This document shows, in pieces, positions 44,586 through 53,898 of a stretch of 64,000 nucleotides of DNA; the stretch's first letter is position 1, and every line of letters begins with the position of its first letter. Source of the stretch: an uncultured Bacteroides sp. (lineage in GTDB: Bacteria > Bacteroidota > Bacteroidia > Bacteroidales > Bacteroidaceae); assembly GCA_900542985.1 (NCBI GenBank), contig UQPQ01000008.1, positions 8,490 to 72,489 on the forward strand, in the 5' to 3' direction. Position numbers and translations under genes: made by a program. The notes beneath the pieces are model-generated. The model was given only the letters and a program-made list of their open reading frames with translations, searched no databases and was not told the DNA's origin.

Positions 44586-44643
44586 ACCGGAAGGAATATA
44601 GAATATGAAGCGGGATATTGAAGGGGTGCGTGTAAATAAATTG

Positions 44644-44651
44644 TATCTTTG
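44644..44651 (+). promoter_or_regulatory. -7 box of the EamA transporter gene
   Basis: TATCTTTG, 26 nt before the ATG; TATTG about 23 nt upstream is a weak -33 candidate. Confidence 0.5.
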
Positions 44652-44677
44652 CACCCTCGTAAAAAGAAACTAAAAGA

Positions 44678-45586
44678 ATGAAAGAGGCATTTATCAAACT
44701 TCATGTGTCGGTGTTGATTGCAGGAGCTACCGGTATCTTTGGGCGTTTAATATCCTTGAATGAAGGATTGTTGGTGTGGTATCGGATGCTGTTTGCTACC
44801 GTGATGTTTTTTCTTTTGCTGTGGATGTTGGGCAAGCTGAAGAGAGTATCTTTTCGTGATGTGTGTAAAATAGGTTCTGTAGGAATGTTGCTTGCCATTC
44901 ACTGGCTGTTTTTCTATGGAAGTATCAAGGCTTCGAATGTATCCATCGGAGTGGTTTGTTTGTCTTTGATGAGTTTTTTTACAGCTTTGTTCGAACCGCT
45001 TATCAACCGTCATCGTATATCGCTGGGAGAGATAGCATGCAGTCTGATAGGAGTGTTGGGGATTATTCTTATTTTCCATTTTGATACCCGTTACCGTCTG
45101 GGAATAGGTATGGGAATCCTTTCGTCGGCACTGGCTTCCCTTTTCACTATCTGCAATAAGAAAGTATCTGTGGGATATACTTCGAGCACTATGCTGATGT
45201 ATGAGATGGGAGGAGGCTTTTTAGGGTTATCCTGTCTGCTTCCGCTTTATCTGTCTTTCTTTCCCGTTGCGTCGATACTTCCCTCACTGATCGATTTGGT
45301 TTACTTGCTTCTGTTTGCTTCGGTCTGCACCGTATTGCTTTACATTTTACAGATTCAGGTGTTGAAGAAAATATCGGCCTTTACTTTTAATCTGACTTAC
45401 AATCTGGAGCCTATTTATAGTATTATAGCAGCGATGTTTCTTTTTCACGAGGCTAAAGAACTGAATGCCAGTTTTTATGTGGGCTTGGGACTGATTTTGT
45501 TTTCAGTGCTTCTTCACTCTGCAGGTGTTTTTCTTCAGTCGAAAAGCAAACCTTTCTTTTCTCTGTTTGTGAAGTGGAAACATTAA
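44678..45586 (+). CDS. EamA/DMT-family transporter
   Basis: A 302-residue membrane protein with ten hydrophobic helices arranged as two EamA repeats (about 1-140 and 150-290), typical of the drug/metabolite transporter superfamily (RhaT/YdcZ type). Known members export amino acids, metabolites or drugs, but the cargo cannot be predicted. The gene is divergent to a Crp/Fnr-type regulator, separated by about 145 nt with a promoter for each side, so the regulator may control it. It converges on recQ with a gap of only 5 nt. Confidence 0.9.
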   Translation: MKEAFIKLHVSVLIAGATGIFGRLISLNEGLLVWYRMLFATVMFFLLLWMLGKLKRVSFRDVCKIGSVGMLLAIHWLFFYGSIKASNVSIGVVCLSLMSFFTALFEPLINRHRISLGEIACSLIGVLGIILIFHFDTRYRLGIGMGILSSALASLFTICNKKVSVGYTSSTMLMYEMGGGFLGLSCLLPLYLSFFPVASILPSLIDLVYLLLFASVCTVLLYILQIQVLKKISAFTFNLTYNLEPIYSIIAAMFLFHEAKELNASFYVGLGLILFSVLLHSAGVFLQSKSKPFFSLFVKWKH

Positions 45587-45591
45587 GGAGA

Positions 45592-47493
45592 TTATGACTT
45601 GGTGGGGATGAGCTTTCCGTCGCTTTCCTGAATGATTTCTTCTGCCATCAGATACCGGAGTACGCAAGAAGCCTTTTCTTTATCGTAAGCCAATTTTCCC
45701 ATCAGTTCATGAGCTGACAAGGGATGTGCTTTCAGTTCGGCGTTTATCGCTTCGGCAATGTCGTCGAATTCTCCCTGCTTCAATCCGCTTTGATGTTTCT
45801 TCAGGCATACATCACATTGTCCGCAATTGTGTTCATTCTTTTCTCCGAAATACCGGAGCAGCATACGGCTTCTGCATTGTTCCTTGGCATCTGCATATTC
45901 CAGCATAGCTTGTATGCGCCGTTCGAAACTTTCTTTGCGGTCTTCGTATACTTCTTTACTGAGATGAATACGCGAGGTATCGCGGCGTTCGCAGGTATAG
46001 ATAATGTAAGGGGTTTTCTTTCCCGGAATGTAATGCAGAATATGCTGTCTTGTGAGCAGGACCAATGTCTCGTAGATTTGTTGTCTTGACAAACCGGTTC
46101 GCAATGCCAATGTATCTTCGCTGATATAAGCATAATCGCTGAATATACCTGTATACGAACGGAGAATGGTATGAATCAGCTTTTCTGTGTCGGCATTGTA
46201 TTCCTGCAAACGGTATAAGTCGTCTCTCCGGAGTGTGAAGATGATGCGGGAAGCATTGTCCTGTTCGTCGGTATACTCCAGATATCCGGCACGGGTCAGT
46301 ATCTTCAAGGCACTGTCTACCTGAATGGGGAAGTGCTTGAAGTTGTGACAGAATTCATCGATATTGAATGCATAGGTACATCCCAATCCGTCACCAAGAG
46401 CCATCTGGTAATAGAAGTTGATATCTTCGTATACTTTGCGTATGTATTCTTTTTCAGGAAAAGTATCGGAGATGCGTTTGCGAAGAATGGCTTTGTCGCT
46501 TTGTGCATAGAGCAATACGGCATATGCTTTGTTTCCGTCTCGTCCGGCACGTCCTGCTTCCTGAAAATACGCCTCGGGAGAATCCGGGAAGTCGGCATGT
46601 ACTACCAGTCGGACATCCGGCTTGTCTATGCCCATACCGAAGGCATTGGTAGCTACCATCACGCGATGTTCTCCTGTCAGCCAACTCTTTTGTCGCTGAT
46701 CTTTGATGTCGTTCTGAAGTCCGGCATGGTAAAATGTGGCAGTGATTCCCTGTTGGTTGAGAAACTGACAGATTTCCTTTGTCTTTTTTCTGTTTCGTGT
46801 GTATACAATAGCCGAACCCGGTACATGATTCAGAATGTGGAGCAATTCTTCTGCTTTGTTTTCCGTGTTCCGTACAATGTAAGCCAGGTTCTTCCGCTCG
46901 AAACTCATGCGGAATACATTTTCTTCCTTAAAGGCAAGACGTGCCTGAATGTCTTTTACGACTTCAGGGGTAGCAGTTGCTGTCAGAGCCAGTACCGGAA
47001 CACCGGGCAACAGCTTTCGTATTTCGGATATTTTGAGGTAAGCAGGGCGAAAATCGTATCCCCATTGAGAAATACAGTGCGATTCGTCTACCGTAATCAT
47101 GCTTACCTTCATGCTGCGGAGCTTTTGCTGGAATATTTCTGTATCCAGTCGTTCCGGAGAGATATAGAGAAACTTATAGTTGCCAAAGATACAGTTTTCA
47201 AGCGCGACTACAATTTCTTCTCTTGTCATACCCGAGTAGACTGCTATAGCCTTGATACCCCGGTCGCGCAGGTTGCGTACCTGGTCTTTCATCAATGCGA
47301 TAAGTGGCGTGATGACCAGGCAAAGCCCTTCTTGAGCAAGAGCCGGCACTTGAAACGTGATGGACTTACCTCCTCCGGTAGGCATCAGCCCCAGCGTATC
47401 CCGCTGTTGGCCGATACTGGTAATGATGTCTTCCTGTATTCCGCGGAAGTCATCGTATCCCCAGTATTGTTTCAAAATGCTTTTGTAGTCCAT
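45592..47493 (-). CDS. recQ: RecQ-family ATP-dependent DNA helicase
   Basis: A 633-residue 3'-5' DNA helicase. Helicase motifs are MPTGGGKSITF (motif I), DESHCISQWGYDFRP (motif II and following) and QEAGRAGRDG (motif VI). The RecQ zinc-binding cysteines are in CRSRMLLRYFGEKN and CGQCDVC. The C-terminal region is winged-helix (RQC-like) and I see no HRDC domain, so this is a shorter RecQ; Bacteroidota usually have a second, longer RecQ. It follows recJ after 27 nt on the same strand, a sensible pairing because both process stalled forks and DNA ends. Confidence 0.95.
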   Translation of the reverse strand: MDYKSILKQYWGYDDFRGIQEDIITSIGQQRDTLGLMPTGGGKSITFQVPALAQEGLCLVITPLIALMKDQVRNLRDRGIKAIAVYSGMTREEIVVALENCIFGNYKFLYISPERLDTEIFQQKLRSMKVSMITVDESHCISQWGYDFRPAYLKISEIRKLLPGVPVLALTATATPEVVKDIQARLAFKEENVFRMSFERKNLAYIVRNTENKAEELLHILNHVPGSAIVYTRNRKKTKEICQFLNQQGITATFYHAGLQNDIKDQRQKSWLTGEHRVMVATNAFGMGIDKPDVRLVVHADFPDSPEAYFQEAGRAGRDGNKAYAVLLYAQSDKAILRKRISDTFPEKEYIRKVYEDINFYYQMALGDGLGCTYAFNIDEFCHNFKHFPIQVDSALKILTRAGYLEYTDEQDNASRIIFTLRRDDLYRLQEYNADTEKLIHTILRSYTGIFSDYAYISEDTLALRTGLSRQQIYETLVLLTRQHILHYIPGKKTPYIIYTCERRDTSRIHLSKEVYEDRKESFERRIQAMLEYADAKEQCRSRMLLRYFGEKNEHNCGQCDVCLKKHQSGLKQGEFDDIAEAINAELKAHPLSAHELMGKLAYDKEKASCVLRYLMAEEIIQESDGKLIPTKS

Positions 47494-47520
47494 CTTTGTC
47501 TTGTCTTTCTCCGTAGCCTG

Positions 47521-49251
47521 TTATAAGGCTTTGTTTCTGCTTGGTTTTATGTCTTCTATCTGAAGTTGGATTTCTCCTCTCCGATGTGTATTTTCTTCGA
47601 TGGTGTAACAGATGTTGAACGACTGCTTGGTTTTGATGTAACGGGCTTGCGAGCTTTGCCCGAAAGCAATACCGTTCATTACATTGTTCGATTTATTGTC
47701 CACCAGTTCCAGTTTGATATGTTCCTGATCTCTTCCTACTACCTTGCTTGTACCATAATCGTATACATTGAGGGTAGCGAATATCGGTTTATGGTTGTCC
47801 GGCCCGAAAGGATTGAACTTCTTCAAGTCGAAGAAGAATTTAGGTGTAATATCCCTGAAGTCGAGATGAGCATCAATCTGAATGGTAGCACTGGTCTGTT
47901 CCGGAAGAATATTTTGAGTGACATATTCCTCGAATCTGCGTGAGAACTCTTCTACGTTTTCTATTTTCATAGAAAGTCCTGCTGCATACGTATGTCCTCC
48001 AAAATTCTCCAAGAGGTCGCGGCAATATTCAATGGCTTTGTACACATCGAATCCCGATACGGAGCGTGCCGAACCAGTTGCCAGGTTGTCGGTACGCGTG
48101 AGTACTACAGCCGGCCGATAATATATTTCCGTGAGTCGTGAAGCCACAATACCAATTACTCCCTTGTGCCAGTCTTCATTATAGATTACAATAGAGCGGC
48201 GTTCGTCCAGATGCTCCAGATTGTCTACAATCTTATTGGCCTCTTCGGTCATATTCTTGTCGAGGTCTTTTCGGGTTTCATTGTATTGGTTTATCAGGTT
48301 ACTCTTTTCTTTTGCTGCCTGATAATCCTTTTCGATAAGAAGATCCACAGCCTCTTTTCCGTTTTGAATACGTCCGGAAGCATTGATTCGCGGTCCGATT
48401 TTAAACACAATATCACTCATGTTGATTTCCCGTTCAGACAGTCCGCACACATCAATGATAGACTTCAGTCCCACGCTAGGATTGGAGTTGAGTTGGCGTA
48501 ATCCGTGATAAGCCAGAATACGGTTCTCTCCCATAATCGGTACAATATCGGATGCAATACTTACTGCAACCAAATCCAGCAGCGGAGTCAGCTGGTGAAA
48601 TTCGATGCCGTTGTTGATTGTGAAAGCCTGCATGAATTTGAATCCTACGCCACATCCAGACAGATGGTCGTACGGATAAGTAGAATCTTCCCGTTTCGGA
48701 TTAAGAATAGCCACAGCAGGAGGAAGTACTTCATCGGGTACATGATGGTCGCAGATGATGAAATCGATACCTTTTTCTTTGGCATACGAAATCTCTTCTA
48801 CGGCTTTTATGCCGCAGTCTAATACGATAATCAGCGTGACACCAGTTTCGTAAGCATAGTCTACTCCTTTTCTCGAAACCCCATATCCCTCGTTGTATCG
48901 GTCGGGAATGTAGTAGTCGATATTCGAGTAGAATTGCTGGAGAAACTTATATACTAATGCGACGGCGGTTGTGCCATCTACATCATAATCTCCATACACA
49001 AGGATACGTTCTTTGCGTCCCATTGCTTTGTTCAGACGATCTACAGCTATATCCATATCCTTCATCAGGAAAGGATCGTGCAGTTCGCTAAGCTGCGGGC
49101 GGAAGAAACGCTTGGCCTCTGCAGCAGAGGTTATTCCTCTTTCCTGCAGCAGGCGGCACAATATAGGACTGATTCCTATTTCTTTAGCCAAAGCCCTTGC
49201 CGCTTCCCTTTGTTCCGGTGTAGGAGGTTGATAGTTCCATTTGTAATTCAT
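47521..49251 (-). CDS. recJ: Single-stranded-DNA-specific exonuclease RecJ
   Basis: A 576-residue RecJ, a 5'-3' single-strand exonuclease used in RecF-pathway recombination and mismatch repair. The DHH motifs are YGDYDVDGTTA, VLDCG and CDHHVPDE; the DHHA1 motif is GGHTYAAGLSM, and an OB-like C-terminal domain follows. The length fits. It is upstream of recQ in the same operon, and a short candidate ORF precedes it by 28 nt. Confidence 0.95.
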   Translation of the reverse strand: MNYKWNYQPPTPEQREAARALAKEIGISPILCRLLQERGITSAAEAKRFFRPQLSELHDPFLMKDMDIAVDRLNKAMGRKERILVYGDYDVDGTTAVALVYKFLQQFYSNIDYYIPDRYNEGYGVSRKGVDYAYETGVTLIIVLDCGIKAVEEISYAKEKGIDFIICDHHVPDEVLPPAVAILNPKREDSTYPYDHLSGCGVGFKFMQAFTINNGIEFHQLTPLLDLVAVSIASDIVPIMGENRILAYHGLRQLNSNPSVGLKSIIDVCGLSEREINMSDIVFKIGPRINASGRIQNGKEAVDLLIEKDYQAAKEKSNLINQYNETRKDLDKNMTEEANKIVDNLEHLDERRSIVIYNEDWHKGVIGIVASRLTEIYYRPAVVLTRTDNLATGSARSVSGFDVYKAIEYCRDLLENFGGHTYAAGLSMKIENVEEFSRRFEEYVTQNILPEQTSATIQIDAHLDFRDITPKFFFDLKKFNPFGPDNHKPIFATLNVYDYGTSKVVGRDQEHIKLELVDNKSNNVMNGIAFGQSSQARYIKTKQSFNICYTIEENTHRRGEIQLQIEDIKPSRNKAL

Positions 49252-49279
49252 TTATATATGTTTTTTCTTTTTCTCTTAC

Positions 49280-49438
49280 TTAGTGATGCAGACTGTTTAC
49301 TTCATTGGGCGTCGGTTGACAATACCTTTTTGCCTGTTTCATGTTAGTTGAAGATACCTGAGAGGGCGTAGTCTTATTTTCTTTACGCGTTTTTACTGGC
49401 CAATAAAAAAGGAGCAGTAAGAGCAATCTCACGATCAT
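49280..49438 (-). CDS. Candidate 52-residue membrane-anchored small protein upstream of recJ
   Basis: A 52-codon minus-strand frame begins MIVRLLLLLLFYWPVKTRK and ends with a Pro/Asn/Ser-rich tail NEVNSLHH. The N-terminal hydrophobic segment with a following basic patch resembles a single membrane anchor or uncleaved signal. It ends 28 nt before the recJ start on the same strand, so it would be the first gene of the operon. I know no family for it. It covers most of the 337-nt gap between recJ and the C1 peptidase gene. Confidence 0.45.
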   Translation of the reverse strand: MIVRLLLLLLFYWPVKTRKENKTTPSQVSSTNMKQAKRYCQPTPNEVNSLHH

Positions 49439-49516
49439 CTTTTCTTTTGTGTATCATACAAAAGAGAGCAATCTGTACACTTATTCAACTTGTAAAGTTA
49501 GAAAAAAAGAAAGAAA

Positions 49517-49557
49517 AAACGGTTGATTCTGTCAAATAATTGCAGAATCAACCGTTT
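49517..49557 (-). terminator. Terminator of the C1 peptidase gene
   Basis: A perfect 15-bp stem (49517-49531 and 49543-49557) with an A-rich flank on the left that reads as T-run on the minus strand. Confidence 0.92.
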
Positions 49558-49588
49558 ATTTATTTAAAATCAGTCTATTTAACAAATC

Positions 49589-50782
49589 TTATAGACCCAA
49601 TTTTTTTGCGATTTCAGCAGGGATAGCATCCTTGTGTACAAGGATATTGATTGTTTTATAAGCTACGAATGCTTTTGAAGCATACCAGATACCTTTGTAT
49701 TTGCCTTCTTCACCCCATGAGTTCTTTACCATGAAGTATTCTTTTCCGTTCTGGTCTTTTGCTATACCATAGATAACCATACCGTGGTCGTCTGTAGTTT
49801 CCCAGTTGTCGAAACCTTCCTGACGCATTTCCTGAGTGACTGTGATTTCCGGCAACGGTTTAGCTGTAAGTTCCTTGCGTTTGTCCTGCTGGCTCATTCC
49901 TAACCAACGAGCCATATCCGAACCGGTCAGTTCTGCTCCTTTTTCTGCGTCCGGGCATACTGCGATACCATCGCGTGTAAATCCTTGTTCGCTGACATCC
50001 GATCCCCATGCAAATGTGTAACCGTTGTTGATTGCATTGTCCATTACAGCCATCAGTTCATCGATAGGAAGGTTGTAAGACATAGCGTTACGCCAGTTGT
50101 CCTGTACTTCTACGTTGAACTGAGTGTAGAACGGATGATGAGTAAATGAAGTCAGAGAGATGTAATCGTCCATGTTCAATCCCAATGCTTCATCAGCAAA
50201 AGTTCTTGGAGTATAAGTCTTGCCTTTGTAAGTAAATTCCTTCGGGCATACTCCCAAGTATGTATCGTAGATAGCTGACAAACCGTTTTTCCATACAGAA
50301 GTCAGTTTTTTCAGATTACCTTTAGCAATTGCGTTTACATATCCTGCTGCTACTGCATCCAGCTCGTTGTGTACAGGCAGAGAGTCGCCATACATGATAC
50401 CCGGCATTGCTTCCTGTGGTACCATACCGTATTTTTCGTAGCAGGTTACGATGTCTTCGAAACTACCGCCCGGAGAGAATGAAGCATCTCCATGATAACG
50501 TACGTAGTTTACAGCACGGTCTTCCATGGTTTTGTGTACCACGAACATTTCAGACAAGTCGAATTCTCCCTTGCCCAGACGAAGCAATTCTGCTTCGAAG
50601 AAGCCCAGTGAAGAGAATGACCAGCAAGTACTAGACTGATTCTGGTCTTTAATAGAGGTAATAGGATTTTCTTTTACAGTAGTGAATACGAAACCTTCTT
50701 CTGTTTTGTTCTTTTTCGGGCTTTTTGCAGATACATTGCTGAAGCAAACACCCAAAGCTAAAAGAGCAATAAGTTTGTTCAT
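49589..50782 (-). CDS. C1-family cysteine peptidase (bleomycin hydrolase-like)
   Basis: A 397-residue exported papain-fold peptidase of the C1B type. Signal peptide MNKLIALLALGVCFSNVSA; catalytic cysteine Cys53 in DQNQSSTCWSF; histidine in DDHGMVIYG; asparagine in VKNSWGEEG. The C1B group includes bleomycin hydrolase and aminopeptidase C, which are normally cytoplasmic, so the signal peptide marks a periplasmic or secreted version. It follows an M24 aminopeptidase gene after 40 nt, suggesting a joint role in peptide degradation. Confidence 0.92.
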   Translation of the reverse strand: MNKLIALLALGVCFSNVSAKSPKKNKTEEGFVFTTVKENPITSIKDQNQSSTCWSFSSLGFFEAELLRLGKGEFDLSEMFVVHKTMEDRAVNYVRYHGDASFSPGGSFEDIVTCYEKYGMVPQEAMPGIMYGDSLPVHNELDAVAAGYVNAIAKGNLKKLTSVWKNGLSAIYDTYLGVCPKEFTYKGKTYTPRTFADEALGLNMDDYISLTSFTHHPFYTQFNVEVQDNWRNAMSYNLPIDELMAVMDNAINNGYTFAWGSDVSEQGFTRDGIAVCPDAEKGAELTGSDMARWLGMSQQDKRKELTAKPLPEITVTQEMRQEGFDNWETTDDHGMVIYGIAKDQNGKEYFMVKNSWGEEGKYKGIWYASKAFVAYKTINILVHKDAIPAEIAKKLGL

Positions 50783-50822
50783 TGTTTTTTAAGTTATTAA
50801 ATGGTTATTGAATTATTTTTGA

Positions 50823-52214
50823 TTATTCGTTCATGATTTGTTCTACCTCGCTGATGGTAATAGGTATATGCTTTTCTCCTGTAAAGCGTGAACCGCCCGG
50901 TATAATCAGGATATCGTCTTCCAGACGGATGCCTCCAAAGTCTTTGAACTTCTCTATTGCCTCGTAGTTGAGGAAGTCTTTGTGCATGTTTTCAGCTTTC
51001 CATTTGTCTATCAGGGCAGGGATGAAATAACATCCGGGTTCGTCGGTAATGACAAAACCTTCCTGCAGACGGCGGCCCATACGCAGAGAAGCCAGACCGA
51101 ACTGGTCTGAAGGACGTATCTCGTCGTCATAACCCACATAGCACTGACCCAAGTCTTCCATATCGTGTACGTCGATACCCATCATGTGTCCCAGTCCGTG
51201 CGGCATGAACAAAGCATGTGCTCCAGCTGCTACCGCTTCGTTTACATCCCCTTTCATGAGTCCCAGATCTTTCAGCCCTTGTGCCAGCACTTTACATACC
51301 TCGAGGTGAACCGATTTGTAGGTTACTCCCGGATGTGCCAGTTCCAGAGCCTTGTCGTGGCAGTCCAGCACGATGCTGTATACGTCACGCTGTCTGGAAG
51401 TGAATTTTCCTCCTACCGGGATGGTACGTGTATGGTCGGAGCAGTAGTTGGTTACACTTTCCGCACCGGCATCTGTCAGCATCAGTCTGCCAGCTTCCAG
51501 CAGATGGCTGTGGTCGTGGTTGTGAAGCGTCTGTCCGTTTTGTGTAAGGATAGTAGCAAACGAAACCATGTTGCCATACGAAGAAGCAATACCGTCCAGG
51601 ATACCTGCGATATATTGTTCGGAAACACCCGGCTTACAGAGACGCATGGCAGCTGTATGCATTTCATAGCCAATGTTGCAGGCCTTGTCGATTTCTGCTA
51701 TTTCGCAAGCCTCTTTAACAGAACGCAGTGCAACCACCGCTTTGATGAGTTCTACGGAAGCATGCTGTTTAGTCATTGAAGCGCGTATACCAGTCAGATC
51801 TTCCAGCAGCAACATGTTGTCGTAGCGATAAGGAGGAAGGAAGTGGATAGGGTGGCGCTGTGAAATAGCCTTTCCGATAAACTCCTTGAGTTTGTCGAAC
51901 GGGAAACTCTTTTCTACACCAACCTGCGCAGCCAGATCTTTCACACTGGGCTGAGGTCCCATCCAGATGATATCGTCCATCGTTACATCATTTCCGAAGA
52001 AGTAGTCTTCTCCAGCTTCAATGTCCATTACACCCGCATAGCCCGGATGAGAATGGCCGAAGAAATAAAGAAACGAACTGTCTTGGCGGAATTTATAAGT
52101 ATTGTCAGGATAATTGGCCGGAGCTTCGTTGTTTCCCAAGATAAGGATAAGCCCATGACCGACCTTTTCTCTTAAGGCCTGACGACGTTGTTTATACACA
52201 GATGAATCGAACAT
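50823..52214 (-). CDS. Aminopeptidase P-type M24 metallopeptidase
   Basis: A 463-residue Xaa-Pro aminopeptidase-like enzyme with an N-terminal AMP_N domain (VYKQRRQALREKV, DNTYKFRQDSSFLYFFGH) and a C-terminal pita-bread M24 domain. The five metal ligands are visible: two aspartates in MLTDAGAES and CSDHTRT, the histidine in GLGHMMG, and glutamates in TDEPGCY and GIRLEDD. It removes N-terminal residues preceding proline. The ATG at 52214 is chosen: 17 more upstream residues would lie over the promoter. Upstream gene of the C1 peptidase pair. Confidence 0.92.
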   Translation of the reverse strand: MFDSSVYKQRRQALREKVGHGLILILGNNEAPANYPDNTYKFRQDSSFLYFFGHSHPGYAGVMDIEAGEDYFFGNDVTMDDIIWMGPQPSVKDLAAQVGVEKSFPFDKLKEFIGKAISQRHPIHFLPPYRYDNMLLLEDLTGIRASMTKQHASVELIKAVVALRSVKEACEIAEIDKACNIGYEMHTAAMRLCKPGVSEQYIAGILDGIASSYGNMVSFATILTQNGQTLHNHDHSHLLEAGRLMLTDAGAESVTNYCSDHTRTIPVGGKFTSRQRDVYSIVLDCHDKALELAHPGVTYKSVHLEVCKVLAQGLKDLGLMKGDVNEAVAAGAHALFMPHGLGHMMGIDVHDMEDLGQCYVGYDDEIRPSDQFGLASLRMGRRLQEGFVITDEPGCYFIPALIDKWKAENMHKDFLNYEAIEKFKDFGGIRLEDDILIIPGGSRFTGEKHIPITISEVEQIMNE

Positions 52215-52253
52215 ATTGTTAAGTATTAAGTTCAATATTTGTTTTAATTGTTG

Positions 52254-52261
52254 CAAAAGTA
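52254..52261 (-). promoter_or_regulatory. -7 box of the M24 peptidase gene
   Basis: TACTTTTG on the minus strand, 39 nt before the start codon at 52214; it supports that start. Confidence 0.5.
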
Positions 52262-52305
52262 GCAAATTAAATTGAATATTGTTCTATGCCTTATTTTAAA
52301 AAACA

Positions 52306-52345
52306 TATCTTTGCAATTGGAGTCTTATTATTTTGAAAGCGGAGG
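52306..52345 (+). promoter_or_regulatory. -7 box and Shine-Dalgarno of the patatin gene
   Basis: TATCTTTG (52306-52313) is a -7 box. GGAGG at 52341-52345 is 5 nt before the ATG at 52351, an unusually strong ribosome binding site for this genome; it decides the start over an upstream in-frame TTG. Confidence 0.6.
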
Positions 52346-52350
52346 TCAAT

Positions 52351-53196
52351 ATGGCAATAGATGTACAGAATATGGGCTTAGTACTCGAAGGAGGAGGTAT
52401 GCGAGGTGTGTTTACTTGTGGCGTACTCGACTATTTCATGGATAAGGGAATAGAGTTTCCGTATGGAGTAGGGGTGTCTGCCGGTGCTTGCAACGGTTTG
52501 TCGTACATGTCGCATCAGCGTGGAAGAGCACGGTACAGTAATATAGAATTGTTGGACAAGTATCATTACATCGGATTGAAACATCTGTGGTATCAGCATA
52601 GCATTCTTGATCAGAAATTGTTGTACGAATTGTTTCCGGAAGAAATTTTACCCTACGATTATGAGGCCTATCGGAACAATCCGGCTCGATTTGAAATGGT
52701 CACCACCAATTGTGTGACGGGTAGAGCCTGCTATCTGGAAGAGAAAAAAGATAAAATCCGTTTGCTGGCTATAGCTAAGGCTTCCAGTAGTCTGCCCTAT
52801 GTCTGTCCGATTACTTATGTCGACGGAAGGCCGATGCTGGACGGTGGTATTGTAGATTCTATTCCGGTAGAGCGGGCCATATCACAGGGATATGAGCGGA
52901 ATGTAGTGGTACTTACCCGTAATCGTGGTTATCGGAAAGATGAGAAAGACATCCGTGTTCCCCGTTTTGTCTACAAACGGTATCCCCGTTTGCGTGTGGT
53001 GCTGAGTAACCGATGCAAGGCGTATAATCAACAGTTGGAAATGGTGGAGCGTATGGAAGATGAAGGACGTATCGTAGTAATTCGTCCGGAACGTCCTGTG
53101 GTGGTCAATCGTATTGAACGGGATATCAAAAAACTTACAGCACTTTACGAAGAAGGATATGCTTGTGCCGAGAAGGTTTTTTCGTCTTTTGAATAG
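52351..53196 (+). CDS. Patatin-like phospholipase
   Basis: A 281-residue cytoplasmic patatin-fold hydrolase. The oxyanion-hole sequence is LEGGGMRG (12-19), the nucleophile is Ser43 in GVSAG (41-45), and the dyad aspartate is in MLDGGIVDS. Patatins cleave acyl chains from phospholipids or other lipids. Length is as for the bacterial YjjU-like group. It has a strong Shine-Dalgarno sequence, and is followed by a terminator and array C. Confidence 0.92.
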   Translation: MAIDVQNMGLVLEGGGMRGVFTCGVLDYFMDKGIEFPYGVGVSAGACNGLSYMSHQRGRARYSNIELLDKYHYIGLKHLWYQHSILDQKLLYELFPEEILPYDYEAYRNNPARFEMVTTNCVTGRACYLEEKKDKIRLLAIAKASSSLPYVCPITYVDGRPMLDGGIVDSIPVERAISQGYERNVVVLTRNRGYRKDEKDIRVPRFVYKRYPRLRVVLSNRCKAYNQQLEMVERMEDEGRIVVIRPERPVVVNRIERDIKKLTALYEEGYACAEKVFSSFE

Positions 53197-53341
53197 AAAT
53201 TGATGACTTTTCAAAATGAAAGGAATAATTACATTCTTCTGACTTAAACAAGGAAAAAATGGATTTCCGCTAACGCGTATTTGAAGCAAAATCCTTGTTC
53301 ACGCTTTGTAAAACAGAGCTTTTTAGTTGAAAAATACCTTT

Positions 53342-53367
53342 AAAACCTGCTGTATGGCAGGTTTTTT
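53342..53367 (+). terminator. Terminator after the patatin gene
   Basis: AAAACCTGC (53342-53350) pairs with GCAGGTTTT (53357-53365) with a 6-nt loop and a T-run. Upstream, AACAAGGA (53247-53254) and TCCTTGTT (53292-53299) form a second, wider inverted repeat. Confidence 0.88.
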
Positions 53368-53410
53368 CAATTTATATAGAGGGAAAATAGAACCTGTTGT
53401 AGGGGGAAAT

Positions 53411-53498
53411 GTGACTTGTAATGTGGGCTTTCGTGACTAATCACGTTGGTTTACGTGACTCGTCGCGTAAGCTGATGCGACTAATGACGTATTTTCTC
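53411..53498. repeat. 22-bp tandem repeat array C
   Basis: Four imperfect 22-bp units at 53411, 53433, 53455 and 53477, each starting GTGACT or GCGACT, with a central (A/G)CGT; unit 2 contains the palindrome CGTGA-CTAA-TCACG. Sequence differs from arrays A and B, but the unit length and the position between convergent genes are similar. Confidence 0.82.
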
Positions 53499-53833
53499 TT
53501 TCTGTTTCCTTGATTTTCTTCTTTTTTGCAGGTGTTTTTAATGTGAATCTGATTTTGATAAATCGGAATGTAACTCAATGGAAAATAAACTTTGTGTAGA
53601 GTGTTCCGAAATAATATAAGCTATTGTGGTTCTTGTTTTGTACTTTAGCTTTCTTTCTGAATTTTTCTGATGGCAGAAAATAAGTGATTTTGGAACAACG
53701 TCTGCATACAGATGTAAATAACGCAATATAGAAGAGGTTGATTTGACGTTTTGTCAGAAGGCAGATAGGGGAGAAATAAAGATGGGAGAAATTTACATTT
53801 TGTCAGCAGAAAGAGAGGCAGGAGATGAAGTGC
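53499..53833. other. AT-rich intergenic stretch without a recognised feature
   Basis: Between array C and the rny terminator no convincing gene is seen. Short frames on the minus strand lack a signal, a start context or a compositional bias. Confidence 0.45.
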
Positions 53834-53878
53834 AAAAAAAATCTGCAAGTCATCCTGATGGATGAGGCTTGCAGATTT
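53834..53878 (-). terminator. Terminator of rny
   Basis: AAATCTGCAAG (53839-53849) pairs with CTTGCAGATTT (53868-53878), continued inward by TCATCC/GGATGA with a 4-nt loop; seven A residues at 53834-53840 give the minus-strand T-run. Confidence 0.9.
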
Positions 53879-53898
53879 GAAATATATCTGTACTCTAC

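Noticed and set aside
53645..53848. 67-codon minus-strand frame between array C and rny
   Set aside because: No start context, no domain and a composition like random AT-rich DNA; it also runs into the terminator of rny.
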